The notes under the pieces are model-generated. The model saw only the letters and a program-made list of their open reading frames with translations. It was not told where the DNA came from and searched no databases. The translations under genes were made by a program, and so were the position numbers. 64,000 nucleotides of DNA from Pseudomonas sp. Os17 (GTDB taxonomy: Bacteria > Pseudomonadota > Gammaproteobacteria > Pseudomonadales > Pseudomonadaceae), in NCBI RefSeq assembly GCF_001547895.1, contig NZ_AP014627.1, positions 4,901,501 to 4,965,500 of the forward strand. The letters run 5' to 3'. This document shows positions 1 to 9,363 of the stretch, in pieces (the first letter of the stretch is position 1; the number at the start of each line of letters is the position of its first letter).

Positions 1-639
1 GGCTTCGTCCAGCGGCGACTGCTGGAGAATGGCCGCCGGCAGCACCCGCTCCGGCAAATCGTAGAGGCGCTCGAAGCCACGACGCCCGGCCACCGTCACT
101 TCACCGGCGGCGAACAACCATTCCAGGGCGTGCTTTTCATCGCTCCAATCCCACCAGGGCCCGGCGCGCTCCTCGCGGGTGGAAAGGCTGCCGGCACCCA
201 GCGCGCCCTGCTCTTGGACCGCCGCCAGAACCCGACGGACCGTGACCAGGCGCTCCTGGCCAAAACGCGCCAGCTGCGAATAGATGCCCTGCCCTTGCCG
301 CGCCCGCTGCATCCGCCAGCGCAGCAACGGGTACATGGACATGGGCAGCAACGACGCCTCATGCCCCCAGTATTCGAACAAGGTGCGTTGCCGGCCCTGA
401 CTCCAGGCGGCCTGGTCGAGCAAGGCCTGTGGATAACTGCCCAGGCGGGAGAACAGAGGCAGGTAATGCGCCCGCACCAGGGCATTGACCGAATCGATCT
501 GCAGCAGGCCCAGGCGCTCGATCTGTCGATTGAGCCCCGCGGCCTTGATCGTTGCCGGCGGCCGACGCCCGCCGAAACCCTGGGCGGCCAGGGCCAATCG
601 GCGAGCTTGCTTGAGTGAGAAAGAACATTCTGCGGGCAT
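1..639 (-). CDS. YcaQ/AlkX-family winged-helix DNA glycosylase (3' part outside window)
   Basis: The reading frame starts with ATG at 639, preceded by a GGAG ribosome site, and runs off the left edge after 213 codons. The visible protein resembles E. coli YcaQ (AlkX), a glycosylase that unhooks alkylated and crosslinked bases. The segment LLQIDSVN (about residues 45-52) carries the Q-x-D motif (Gln47, Asp49) that is catalytic in this family and is followed by the conserved LFSRLGSYP stretch. The C-terminal half, which holds the rest of the winged-helix domains, is missing only because the window ends. Family assignment is by motif recall. Confidence 0.8.
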   Translation of the reverse strand, partial: MPAECSFSLKQARRLALAAQGFGGRRPPATIKAAGLNRQIERLGLLQIDSVNALVRAHYLPLFSRLGSYPQALLDQAAWSQGRQRTLFEYWGHEASLLPMSMYPLLRWRMQRARQGQGIYSQLARFGQERLVTVRRVLAAVQEQGALGAGSLSTREERAGPWWDWSDEKHALEWLFAAGEVTVAGRRGFERLYDLPERVLPAAILQQSPLDEA

Positions 640-705
640 GGGGGAGTCTCCTTGTCTGCCCGCACGCTAGCGCACCGGGAACCGGCTTGTGTAGCACCCT
701 TGCCG

Positions 706-930
706 CTATTTATGCATTGGGTCGTCCCAGAACGGGCGGACCCGCTCATGCTCGACATCGACCCGCGTGAGCCCCAGGTCCTTCAACGCCTCATCGCTCA
801 GCCCGGCCAGCATCCGGCGCTCGCGCCCAAGCTCATACCAGCGCATGACCCGACGCCACAGGCCGCTGAAGGCCAGCGCCTGAAATGACAGCTTGTGGAC
901 CAGCACATAACCCTTTTGACCTTTCATCAT
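706..930 (-). CDS. DUF1127 domain small protein
   Basis: This 74-residue protein ends in the DUF1127 pattern: an aromatic/basic helix (RRVMRWYELGRERRML) followed by LSDEALKDLGLTR and a short acidic tail. DUF1127 proteins are small, basic and often RNA-associated or stress-induced; the function of this member is unknown. The ATG at 930 is chosen because GGAGGG lies eight bases upstream; a second in-frame ATG follows directly. The gene is divergent from a LysR regulator at 1025, with about 95 bases between the starts, so that regulator is a natural candidate to control it. The long upstream in-frame extension would run into the regulator and is rejected. Confidence 0.85.
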   Translation of the reverse strand: MMKGQKGYVLVHKLSFQALAFSGLWRRVMRWYELGRERRMLAGLSDEALKDLGLTRVDVEHERVRPFWDDPMHK

Positions 931-1024
931 CTTGCCCTCCAGTGGGGATGACGACAGTGTCTGCCGGGGCTTAAGATCAATCCAACGAATGTTTCTTATG
1001 CCATACATCTCAGGATTTGATGCA

Positions 1025-1879
1025 ATGTCCCAGTTCCCCAGCATCGATACCGAAGTTCTGCGCACCTTCGTCGCCATCGCCGATGAAGGCGGTTTTACCC
1101 GGGCCGGCGAGCGGGTCAATCGCACTCAATCCGCGGTGAGCATGCAGATGAAGCGCCTGGAGGAAGACGTACTGCAGCGCCAGCTGTTCCAGCGCGACGG
1201 GCGCCAGGTCAAGCTCACCGCCGAGGGCCAGGTGCTGCTGGGCTACGCCCGACGCATCCTGAAACTGCATAGCGAGGTGTTCAATACCCTGCGCGAGCCG
1301 CACATGGTGGGCCTGGTACGCATCGGCACCCCGGATGACTATGTGATGCGCTTTCTGCCGGGGATTCTGTCGCGCTTTGCCCAAAGCTATCCGCTGATCC
1401 AGATCGAGGTGCATTGCGAGTCAAGCAAACAGCTGTTGCAACGCCAGGACCTGGACCTGTCCATCGTCACCCGCGAGCCGGGCAGCGAGATCGGCCAACT
1501 GCTGCGCAAGGAGCGCTTCGTCTGGGCCGTGGCCCAGTGCTTCAATCCCCACGAGCAAACACCTCTGCCCCTGGCAATGTTCAACAGCGACTGCTTCTGC
1601 CGGCTCTGGGCCTGCAACGCTCTGGACGCTGCGGGCCTGGACTACCGCATTGCCTACAACAGTTCCAGCCTGTCGGCGATCATGGCGGTGGTCAGCGCCG
1701 GGCTGGCGGTCACCGCCCAATTGGAAAGCCTGATCACCCCGGACATGCGCATCCTCGGCGAGGCACAGGGGCTGCCGCAATTGCCGGAAGCCAGCATCAT
1801 GCTGGTGCGCAACCTCAACAATCCCTCCCCGATCACCGAATGCCTGGCAGAGCACATCGTCGAAGGCTTCAAACTTTGA
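1025..1879 (+). CDS. LysR-family regulator, LrhA/HexA-like
   Basis: A 284-residue LysR-type transcription factor. The N-terminal winged helix-turn-helix spans about residues 8-65 (LRTFVAIADEGGFTRAGERV, then RTQSAVSMQMKRLE), and the C-terminal two-lobe effector domain follows from about residue 90. The wording of the HTH and the following LLGYARRIL segment is closest to the LrhA/HexA/PecT subgroup, which in enterobacteria controls motility and virulence; the target here is unknown. ATG at 1025 is preferred over earlier in-frame starts because homologues begin at this point. It is divergent from the DUF1127 gene, and its last 11 bases overlap the 3' end of the convergent permease gene. Confidence 0.88.
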   Translation: MSQFPSIDTEVLRTFVAIADEGGFTRAGERVNRTQSAVSMQMKRLEEDVLQRQLFQRDGRQVKLTAEGQVLLGYARRILKLHSEVFNTLREPHMVGLVRIGTPDDYVMRFLPGILSRFAQSYPLIQIEVHCESSKQLLQRQDLDLSIVTREPGSEIGQLLRKERFVWAVAQCFNPHEQTPLPLAMFNSDCFCRLWACNALDAAGLDYRIAYNSSSLSAIMAVVSAGLAVTAQLESLITPDMRILGEAQGLPQLPEASIMLVRNLNNPSPITECLAEHIVEGFKL

Positions 1880-2618
1880 AGGCCAGCATCACGGCACACA
1901 CCACCAGGAAACCGCAGAACAACCCACGCAACAGGCGCTCGGGCAAGGCATGAGCCACCTTCACCCCCCAACTGATGCTCAACAGACCGCCGGCCGCCAA
2001 CGGCAGGCCGATCATCCAGTCCACCTGATGATGCAAGCCGTAGGTCACCAGGGTCACCCCGGTGCTCGGCAGCGCCAGGGCCAGGGACAGCCCCTGCGCC
2101 ACCACCTGGGTGGTGCCGAAGATGCTGGTCAATACTGGCGTGGCCACTACCGCTCCGCCCACGCCGAACAAACCGCCCATGGCCCCGGAAGCGGCGCCCA
2201 GAACCCCCAGCCAAGGCCAGGAATAACGCATCTGCGTGCTGGCCGGCGCGCTGCTCATGAACATGCGCAGCAGGTTGTAGGCCGACAGCACCAGGAGAAA
2301 GACGACAAAGCCGATACGCATCTTCTGCGCGTCAATGCCCACCGCCCAGATCGAGCCGAGCCAGGCGAAACAAAAGCCCATCAGCGCCAGCGGCAGGGCA
2401 TGGCGCAGTTCGATGCGGTTGCGCTGGTGATAACGCCACAGCGCCAGCATCACATTGGGCACCACCATCACCAGCGCGGTGCCCTGGGCAATCTGCTGGT
2501 CCAGGCCGAACATGACCCCCAGCACCGGAATGGCGATCAAACCGCCACCGATCCCGAACAGACCGCCCACCGTGCCCAGGGCTGCGCCCAACAACAGATA
2601 CATCACTAACTCGATCAA
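1869..2618 (-). CDS. TSUP-family (TauE/SafE) membrane permease
   Basis: A 249-residue hydrophobic protein with about eight membrane helices and the two glycine-rich repeats typical of the family: GTVGGLFGIGGGLIAIPVL near the N-terminus and GAMGGLFGVGGAVVATPVL in the second half. TSUP proteins move anions such as sulfite or sulfoacetate across the inner membrane; the substrate is not deducible. TTG at 2618 is chosen because GAGGAG lies about eight bases upstream; an ATG at 2603 is the alternative. It is divergent from the LysR gene at 2724 with a gap of about 105 bases, so that regulator probably controls it. Confidence 0.88.
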   Translation of the reverse strand: MIELVMYLLLGAALGTVGGLFGIGGGLIAIPVLGVMFGLDQQIAQGTALVMVVPNVMLALWRYHQRNRIELRHALPLALMGFCFAWLGSIWAVGIDAQKMRIGFVVFLLVLSAYNLLRMFMSSAPASTQMRYSWPWLGVLGAASGAMGGLFGVGGAVVATPVLTSIFGTTQVVAQGLSLALALPSTGVTLVTYGLHHQVDWMIGLPLAAGGLLSISWGVKVAHALPERLLRGLFCGFLVVCAVMLAFKV

Positions 2619-2723
2619 AGCGTCTCTCCTCACCCGAGAGCTGCATGCTACGCAGTCGGCCCTGGCTCGGAAACGCACAGCAACGCACAATGGCTGTGCC
2701 GTTTTCGCATAAGCGACCTGATC

Positions 2724-3674
2724 ATGAATCCCAATATCCTCACCGAACAACTGGGGCTGTTTCTCGATGTGCTGGAAGCCGGGAGCTTTTCCGCCGCGGC
2801 CCGCCGTCATCCCCTGACCCCTTCCGCCGTGGCTCGGCGCATCGACAGCCTGGAAAATGCCGTGGGCACCCCACTGTTCATGCGCACCACCCACGCGGTA
2901 GTCGCTACTGCGGCGGGCCTGGCCTTCGCCGAACGGGCCCGGCGCATCGTCGCTGAACTGCAACTGGCTCGCGCCGAAGCGGTGTCCTTGAGCCACGCCC
3001 CGGAAGGCCTGATCCGCATCGATGCCCCGGCCGCCTTCGGTCGCCGCCATCTGGCACCGGCCATTGCCGACTTCCTGGCGCTCTATCCGGGGCTGGACGT
3101 GCAGTTGCACCTGATCGACAGCTTCGTCGACATGCAGGGCTCGCATCTGGGCAAGGTCGATCTGGTCCTGCGCGCAGGCCAGCGGGTGGATACGCGAATG
3201 GTCGCCACGTCCCTGGCCAGCATCGTGCGCATCGCCTGCGCCAGCCCGTCCTACCTGAAAAACCGCGGCATCCCGACCCATCCCGCCGAACTCAGCCAGC
3301 ACGATGGCCTGGACTGGGACGGGCTGGCGCCGCTGTTTGCCTGGCGTTTCGAGCTTGATGGCCAGGTACAGAGCCATCGCCCCCAGCGCATCCGCCTCAG
3401 TGCCAACAATGCCGAAGCGCTGCTTTCCGGGGCCCTGGCCGGCCTGGGGATTGCGCACCTGCCGACCTGGCTGGTGAGCGAATACCTGCTGCGGGGGGAA
3501 CTGGTGCCGCTGTTCTGCGACGGCGGCCTGCCCAAGCCGGAAACCGCCGGCATCTACGCCTTGCGCATGGAACAGCACCCCAATGCCCGCAGCCGCTTGC
3601 TCCTGGAATACCTGAAGAGCCGTTTCAGCCCGATTCCACCCTGGGACCTGGCGCTGCAAAGCGCCATGGGCTAG
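2724..3674 (+). CDS. LysR-family regulator divergent from TSUP permease
   Basis: A 316-residue LysR-type regulator. The HTH lies at residues 7-65 (FLDVLEAGSFSAAARRHPLT, SAVARRIDSLE) and the rest is the effector-binding domain of the CrgA/DmlR-like group, with the usual GLIRIDAPAAFGRRHLAP entry into the first lobe. Such regulators usually control a divergent neighbour, here the TSUP permease. The effector is unknown. ATG at 2724 fits the normal start of the family. Confidence 0.87.
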   Translation: MNPNILTEQLGLFLDVLEAGSFSAAARRHPLTPSAVARRIDSLENAVGTPLFMRTTHAVVATAAGLAFAERARRIVAELQLARAEAVSLSHAPEGLIRIDAPAAFGRRHLAPAIADFLALYPGLDVQLHLIDSFVDMQGSHLGKVDLVLRAGQRVDTRMVATSLASIVRIACASPSYLKNRGIPTHPAELSQHDGLDWDGLAPLFAWRFELDGQVQSHRPQRIRLSANNAEALLSGALAGLGIAHLPTWLVSEYLLRGELVPLFCDGGLPKPETAGIYALRMEQHPNARSRLLLEYLKSRFSPIPPWDLALQSAMG

Positions 3675-3685
3675 GCCTGGGGGAA

Positions 3686-3699
3686 AATTATCTGGCGCA
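3686..3699. promoter_or_regulatory. Candidate OhrR operator upstream of ohrR
   Basis: AATTATCTGGCGCA lies 34 bases upstream of the ohrR start. It matches AATTATCTTGCGCA at 4331-4344, upstream of ohr, in 13 of 14 positions. A shared motif before both genes of a regulator/target pair is what an autoregulated OhrR circuit predicts. It differs from the TACAATT-type operator described for Bacillus OhrR, so binding is inferred. Confidence 0.5.
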
Positions 3700-3732
3700 T
3701 TAAAGACTCGCCCGCTAGATTCAGGACCATTA

Positions 3733-4212
3733 ATGATCAAGGCCAGCCTCATGACCACCCAACCCTCTACCGCGGACACTTGCGAACAGCTGCTGCTGGA
3801 TAACCAGGTATGTTTCGCCCTGCACTCCACATCGCTGCTGATGACCAAGGTCTACAAGCCATTGCTGCAGCGACTGGGTCTGACCTACCCGCAGTACCTG
3901 GCCATGCTGGTGCTCTGGGAGCGCGACGGACTGACCGTGGGCGAGATCAGCCAGCGGTTGCTGACCGATCCGGGCTCACTGACGCCACTGCTCAAGCGCC
4001 TGGAAGCCGAGGGCCTGCTGAGCCGGACCCGCAGCCGGGAAGATGAGCGGGTGGTGATTGTGCAACTGACCGAGCAGGGTCGCGCCCTCAAGGATCAGGC
4101 CCGGGAAATCCCCCAGTGCATCCTCGGCGCCAGCGGCCGCACGGTGGAGCAGTTGCGCCGGTTGCAGGAGGAGTTGCAGGTACTGCGGGGGCATTTGCAA
4201 GACAGCCTTTGA
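3733..4212 (+). CDS. ohrR: MarR-family organic hydroperoxide sensor OhrR
   Basis: A MarR-type repressor of 159 residues (153 if ATG at 3751 is used; both have a ribosome site). The N-terminal segment [15 protein letters not shown] holds the reactive cysteine of OhrR proteins, and a second cysteine near the C-terminal helix (REIPQC) suggests the two-cysteine type known from Xanthomonas. The winged helix covers [32 protein letters not shown]. In the known mechanism the thiol is oxidised by organic hydroperoxides and the repressor leaves DNA. The next gene is its expected target ohr, and a shared motif precedes both genes. Confidence 0.93.
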   Translation: MIKASLMTTQPSTADTCEQLLLDNQVCFALHSTSLLMTKVYKPLLQRLGLTYPQYLAMLVLWERDGLTVGEISQRLLTDPGSLTPLLKRLEAEGLLSRTRSREDERVVIVQLTEQGRALKDQAREIPQCILGASGRTVEQLRRLQEELQVLRGHLQDSL

Positions 4213-4337
4213 GGCGGCATCGATCAACCAGCTCTCAGCGGCGGGAGCTGGTTTTCGCAATGAAAATATATCTTTTTTAAAATCAACTGCTTGGCGCGAA
4301 TTGATGGGCTTTTTGCGGTGTTCTCTGAAAAATTATC

Positions 4338-4404
4338 TTGCGCACCAAATATTAGCGCAGTACATTTATTTCGCACTTACTTGGCGCGCAAACTATTAGC
4401 GCAA
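4338..4404. promoter_or_regulatory. Candidate OhrR operators and promoter region of ohr
   Basis: The 217-base gap before ohr is AT-rich and holds repeated elements. TATTAGCGCA occurs at 4350-4359 and 4394-4403, 44 bases apart, about four helical turns. Each is the right arm of an imperfect inverted repeat whose left arm is TTGCGCA (4338-4344) or TTGGCGCGCAA (4381-4391). CTTGGCGCG also occurs at 4290-4298 and 4380-4388. Two helically phased sites over the promoter suggest cooperative repression. Confidence 0.55.
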
Positions 4405-4429
4405 AAACAATCGATACGAGGCTCTCGCC

Positions 4430-4849
4430 ATGCAAACTCTCTACACCGCTGTTGCAACCGCCACGGGTGGCCGTGATGGTCGCGCCGTCTCCAGTGACAA
4501 CATCCTCGACGTCAAACTGGCCACTCCCAAGGAGCTGGGCGGTGCCGGTGGGCAGGCCACCAACCCGGAACAGCTGTTCGCCGCCGGCTATTCCGCCTGC
4601 TTCATCGGCGCACTGAAGTTCGTGGCCAGCCAGAGCAAGCGCAAGATTCCGGACGACGCCTCGATCACCGCCCATGTCGGCATCGGTCAGATCCCTGGCG
4701 GCTTTGGCCTGGATATCGATCTGCATGTGCGCCTGCCCGGCCTGGCCCAGGATGAAGCGCAAAGCCTGGTGGACGCGGCGCATCAGGTCTGCCCCTACTC
4801 CAACGCCACCCGCGGCAACGTCGATGTGCGCTTGCACGTTAGCGTCTGA
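4430..4849 (+). CDS. ohr: Organic hydroperoxide resistance protein Ohr
   Basis: A 139-residue OsmC/Ohr-family peroxidase that reduces organic hydroperoxides with dihydrolipoyl-type thiols in the cytoplasm. The two catalytic cysteines are present: Cys57 in AAGYSACFIGAL and Cys121 in HQVCPYSNATRGN. The length is standard. The gene has its own long upstream region with operator-like repeats, lies downstream of ohrR, and ends at a strong bidirectional hairpin, so it is monocistronic. Confidence 0.97.
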   Translation: MQTLYTAVATATGGRDGRAVSSDNILDVKLATPKELGGAGGQATNPEQLFAAGYSACFIGALKFVASQSKRKIPDDASITAHVGIGQIPGGFGLDIDLHVRLPGLAQDEAQSLVDAAHQVCPYSNATRGNVDVRLHVSV

Positions 4850-4867
4850 ACGGCAAACGCCAGGCAT

Positions 4868-4898
4868 AAAAAAGCCCGACTCGAAGTCGGGCTTTTTC
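4868..4898. terminator. Bidirectional rho-independent terminator between ohr and efp
   Basis: A perfect stem AAAGCCCGACT / AGTCGGGCTTT with a three-base loop, flanked by A-run and T-run, so it can stop transcription of ohr from the left and of efp from the right. Confidence 0.9.
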
Positions 4899-4919
4899 AT
4901 GTCCAAGGTCAAGCCAGGA

Positions 4920-5492
4920 TCAAACCTTGGCGCGGCCTTTGTAGGAACCGCCTTCGCGGGTATCGATCTCGATCATGTCGCCGATCTCGATGAAGTCCGC
5001 AACGCTCAGCTCGGTACCGTTTTTCAGTTTGGCAGGCTTCATCACCTTGCCCGAAGTGTCGCCGCGAGCGGAACCTTCGGTGTAGTCAACCTGACGCACG
5101 ATGGTGGTCGGCAGGTCAACGGAAACCAGACGGTCTTCGAAGAACACGGCTTCGCAAACGTCGGTCATGCCTTCTTCGATGAACGGCAGAACCGCTTCGA
5201 TGTCTTCGGCGTTCAGCTCGTACATGGTGTAGTCGGTGGTGTCCATGAACGTGTAGGTGTCACCGCTGATGAACGACAGGGTCGCTTCTTTGCGATCCAG
5301 GATCACGTCGTCCAGCTTGTCGTCCGCACCGTAAACGGTTTCGGTCTTGTAACCGGTCAGCAGGTTCTTCAGCTTGGTCTTCATGATCGCGCTGTTACGA
5401 CCGGACTTGGTGAATTCAGCTTTCTGAACCAGCCAAGGATCGTTGTCGATACGGATCACGGTACCGGGTTTGAGTTCTTTACCAGTTTTCAT
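4920..5492 (-). CDS. efp: Translation elongation factor P
   Basis: EF-P binds stalled ribosomes and helps form peptide bonds at polyproline stretches. The 190-residue protein has the usual three beta-barrel domains. At the tip of domain I the loop reads TKSGRNSA with Arg at position 32, in place of the Lys found in E. coli. Arg32 is the residue that is alpha-rhamnosylated in Pseudomonas and Shewanella. The gene lies 48 bases downstream of earP, the enzyme for this modification, on the same strand. Confidence 0.98.
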   Translation of the reverse strand: MKTGKELKPGTVIRIDNDPWLVQKAEFTKSGRNSAIMKTKLKNLLTGYKTETVYGADDKLDDVILDRKEATLSFISGDTYTFMDTTDYTMYELNAEDIEAVLPFIEEGMTDVCEAVFFEDRLVSVDLPTTIVRQVDYTEGSARGDTSGKVMKPAKLKNGTELSVADFIEIGDMIEIDTREGGSYKGRAKV

Positions 5493-5540
5493 TGCGAATA
5501 TCCGAATTTGGATGGGATTTACAAAAATCTAGGCCGCGTA

Positions 5541-6674
5541 TCATATCCAATTTAGGTAAAACTGCACCAGCGCCGCAGCAAGATCGGCCTGCAAGCCTTG
5601 TTCCAGACACCATTGCTCGGCATGTGCGGCGACTTCCGGCCAGTGTTGCAGCAGGTTTTTCCAGGGTTCGGCCATCGCGGCCTCGGTATTCCAGGCCTGC
5701 CACAGGGCCAGTACCGCCGCCTTGGCGCCCGGGGAAAGTGCCCGGGTGTACAGGGCAAGAAAGGCCTCGAGCTTGTCCAGGTGAATATCTTCGTCCTGGC
5801 GATAGATATGCCAGAGCATCGGCCGCCCGGCCCATTGTGCGCGCACGAAGGAATCCTCCCCGCGCACCGCGTTGAAGGCGCAGCACCACAGCAAACGGTC
5901 GTAATCTTCCTGGCGCACAAAGGGCAAGACCTGGACCGTCAGCGACTGACGCACCTGCAGACTGCCGACCGTCAGAGATTCCACTCCCAGCCAGCGCTGC
6001 ACGTCGCCCAGAATACGTCCTTCAGGCACCAGCAAATGAGTCGGTCGCGCATCGGCGGCCAACGCCTCCAGCCAACTGCCAAGACCGGCGTTTTCGTAGG
6101 CAAACAGCGACATCAAGCGGCTATCGGCGGCGGGAGTCACTCCCAGGCCCTGCAGAAACTCCTGCTGGGCCTGGCGATCGGCCTGAAAATGCCGGCGGCG
6201 CTCAAGCAACCCGGCTTCGCGCAGCAAACCGCCGGTATCAGGCTGGAATCCGGGGAAGAAAAAGTACTTCTGTACGCCACGAAACTTCACTGACGGCAGG
6301 CCGTGGCAGCCACTGACCCAGTCTTCCGCACTCAGGTAATCCAGGTTCAACCACAGGGGCGCCCGCTCGCGGTCGGCCATGGCCTCCATATAGGCGTGGG
6401 GCAACTGGCAGGCGAACGCGGCAATCACCACATCCGCGGCCGCCTCAGCCTGCCACTGGGCCGACCAGTGCCGCACCTCGACCCCATCCTGTTCCTGGCG
6501 CTGCCGCTGGGTGTCAATTTCCGGGCAAATCCTTTCAAAGGCCCGCAGATCATCGACCCACAAGCGCACCGCGCATTGATGCTCGGCCACCAACTGCCGG
6601 GCCAGACGCCAGGTCACGCCGATGTCGCCGTAGTTGTCGACGACGCTGCAAAAAATGTCCCAGGAGGCTTTCAT
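5541..6674 (-). CDS. earP: EF-P arginine rhamnosyltransferase EarP
   Basis: A 377-residue GT-B-type glycosyltransferase (formerly DUF2331) that transfers rhamnose from dTDP-L-rhamnose onto Arg32 of EF-P. The N-terminal segment SWDIFCSVVDNYGDIGVTWR carries Asp13 and Asp17, reported as important in the family, and RGEDSFVRAQWAGRP with HIYRQDEDIHLDKL near the C-terminus is the nucleotide-sugar site. ATG at 6674 gives the normal N-terminus; the longer frame upstream has no support. Pairing with efp makes the function nearly certain. The donor pathway (rml genes) is not in this window. Confidence 0.96.
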   Translation of the reverse strand: MKASWDIFCSVVDNYGDIGVTWRLARQLVAEHQCAVRLWVDDLRAFERICPEIDTQRQRQEQDGVEVRHWSAQWQAEAAADVVIAAFACQLPHAYMEAMADRERAPLWLNLDYLSAEDWVSGCHGLPSVKFRGVQKYFFFPGFQPDTGGLLREAGLLERRRHFQADRQAQQEFLQGLGVTPAADSRLMSLFAYENAGLGSWLEALAADARPTHLLVPEGRILGDVQRWLGVESLTVGSLQVRQSLTVQVLPFVRQEDYDRLLWCCAFNAVRGEDSFVRAQWAGRPMLWHIYRQDEDIHLDKLEAFLALYTRALSPGAKAAVLALWQAWNTEAAMAEPWKNLLQHWPEVAAHAEQWCLEQGLQADLAAALVQFYLNWI

Positions 6675-6798
6675 TCCAGTCCCCGATTGGCAAAGGCGCC
6701 GATTGTCCGCATAAATGCTCCTGCGCAGAAGAGCCAACCTCGATTAATCTTCGTGCGACAATCAGCCCTCGCCCACTACCGCCCGCCAGGAGGCAACC

Positions 6799-7194
6799 AT
6801 GTCCTATCGCCCGCCCGCTCGTCGCCCCTTGCGCATCAGCTTCAATGCCCTGGCGCTCAGCGGCAGCATTGCCCTGGGCTTGTGGCTGGGTTTTCTGGCG
6901 ATTGCCCTGACTTGCTGGCTGGGTTCGCACTTTCTCTTCAGCCAGCAACTGGCCCCTGTGGCGCAAGCCGTACAGCAATTGGCGAAGCCGCCGGTAGTGG
7001 CGCCGGAGCCGCCCAATCGGATGTTCGAGCAATATCAGGACAACCTGCGCAAGAACGAAGAACTGCAATCCCTGGATAACGCTCGCAGCAATCCGCGCAA
7101 CCTGTCCAACCCCAAATGCCAGTTCTGGTTGCAGCAGGACCAGACCGCACCCAGTGACAAGAGCCGGGCCAATGTCCTGCAATTCTGTAATTGA
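6799..7194 (+). CDS. Small single-pass membrane protein, unknown function
   Basis: A 131-residue protein with a basic N-terminus (RPPARRPLR), one long hydrophobic helix at about residues 20-45, and a polar, proline- and glutamine-rich tail of about 80 residues ending in a segment with two cysteines (PKCQFW and LQFC). AGGAGG lies just before the start. The topology suggests an inner-membrane anchor with a soluble tail, probably periplasmic by charge. The next gene starts a few bases after its stop, so the two are probably co-transcribed. I do not recognise a characterised relative. Confidence 0.75.
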   Translation: MSYRPPARRPLRISFNALALSGSIALGLWLGFLAIALTCWLGSHFLFSQQLAPVAQAVQQLAKPPVVAPEPPNRMFEQYQDNLRKNEELQSLDNARSNPRNLSNPKCQFWLQQDQTAPSDKSRANVLQFCN

Positions 7195-7196
7195 TC

Positions 7197-7679
7197 ATGA
7201 ATAAACAGTCTGTCTGCCAACTGATTCTGCAACAGCTCCGGGACGACCTGGAGGTCGCGGTACGGGCCGCACAAACCGCCTACGAAACCGCCACCCATGA
7301 AGAGAACATCGCCGAGAACAAGTACGACACGCTGGGACTTGAGGCGTCCTACCTGGCAGCCGGGCAGGCTCGCCGGGTCGAGGAGATCCGCCAGGCATTG
7401 AGCCTCTGGCAAAACCTTGGCCTGCGTCCCTACGACGCGCAGTCAGGGATCCAGGTCGGCACGCTGTTGGGACTTGAGGATGAAAATGGCCGCGAACAAT
7501 GGCTGTTTCTCGGTCCGGATGGAGCGGGCTTGAAAGTCCAGGTGGTCGGACAGCTGGTAACCGTCATCACCCCGCGCTCCCCGCTGGGCAAAAGCCTGTT
7601 GGGCAAGTTCGAGGAGGATGAGGTGGAAATCGTGGTGGCGGGGACTCGGCAACACTTCACTGTCACCGAGGTCCGCTAG
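7197..7679 (+). CDS. GreA/GreB-family-like protein with coiled-coil N-terminus
   Basis: The 160-residue protein has a helical, probably coiled-coil N-terminal half (residues 5-75) and a C-terminal half with the Gre C-domain pattern VTVITPRSPLGKSLLGKFEEDEVEIVV. In GreA and GreB this FKBP-like domain binds the RNA polymerase secondary-channel rim. The layout also recalls Rnk, which competes for this site. The acidic D-x-x-E tip that Gre factors use for transcript cleavage is not obvious, so it may modulate rather than cleave. ATG at 7197 is preferred over TTG at 7191. The 3' end is two bases from the convergent cysB. Confidence 0.72.
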   Translation: MNKQSVCQLILQQLRDDLEVAVRAAQTAYETATHEENIAENKYDTLGLEASYLAAGQARRVEEIRQALSLWQNLGLRPYDAQSGIQVGTLLGLEDENGREQWLFLGPDGAGLKVQVVGQLVTVITPRSPLGKSLLGKFEEDEVEIVVAGTRQHFTVTEVR

Positions 7680-7681
7680 GA

Positions 7682-8665
<984 letters not shown>

Positions 8666-8767
8666 TCAAAGCAGGTAGACGCCACGGGTATCAGCGACGG
8701 TATATAACTATATTAATGGTCAGGAGAATAAATCTAGAACTTTTATTCAGATTTTTCCATTCCGCCC

Positions 8768-9268
8768 TCAGGCATCCCCCTGCCGTCGACGCTGGACCAG
8801 CGGCACCAGGTAAACCGGCACTTTGGACAACTGCAAAACCCGTGATGCGGTGCGCCCCAGAGGAGTTTGCGCACCGACCCCGTGGCTGTGACTTCCTACG
8901 ATCAGCAAATCCACCGAGAGTTTCCCCGCCTGCTCCAGAATCACTTGGGACGGGTCCCCCTGAAGCACCCGCACCGACTGGATCAAGCTCAGGTCGTGCA
9001 TGCCTTCACCCAGCTCCTCGCGAAAACTGTCCAGTACCCGCTGTTCGATATTGGCCATCACGGTGCTCAGGCCCTGGCGATGAAACTCGTTCAGCGACTG
9101 CTCGTCCAGATAGCTCTGCAACACCGATTCGGCGAACAATCCCATGGGCTCCACAGCGTGCACTACATGTAAGTCGGCATTGAACGTTCGAGCCAGCTCC
9201 AGGGCATGCTGCATGACAAAGGGAGCGTACAGACCGAGGTCCGTGGCATACAGCATCGAACGAATCAT
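8768..9268 (-). CDS. Universal stress protein UspA family
   Basis: A single-domain Usp protein of 166 residues with the nucleotide-binding signature IVGSHSHGVGAQTPLGRTASRVL near the C-terminus (G-x2-G-x9-GS/T type), which suggests the ATP-binding subgroup. Such proteins help survival under starvation, anaerobiosis or stress. The ATG at 9268 follows a strong GAGGAGG site. It stands alone between cysB and the nucleotidase gene on the same strand. Confidence 0.92.
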   Translation of the reverse strand: MIRSMLYATDLGLYAPFVMQHALELARTFNADLHVVHAVEPMGLFAESVLQSYLDEQSLNEFHRQGLSTVMANIEQRVLDSFREELGEGMHDLSLIQSVRVLQGDPSQVILEQAGKLSVDLLIVGSHSHGVGAQTPLGRTASRVLQLSKVPVYLVPLVQRRRQGDA

Positions 9269-9363
9269 ATGACCTCCTCAACTGCCAAGATGGCGGAGAT
9301 GGATTCAGCTTAGCAGTGCCAGGAACTGTGGGAGGCTGGAGGCAAAACCACCAGGTTTCGGGC

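Noticed and set aside
2619..3848. In-frame N-terminal extension of the TSUP permease through the second LysR gene
   Set aside because: It would give a 659-residue protein whose first 400 residues are antisense to a bona fide LysR gene; the TTG with a good ribosome site at 2618 explains the gene.
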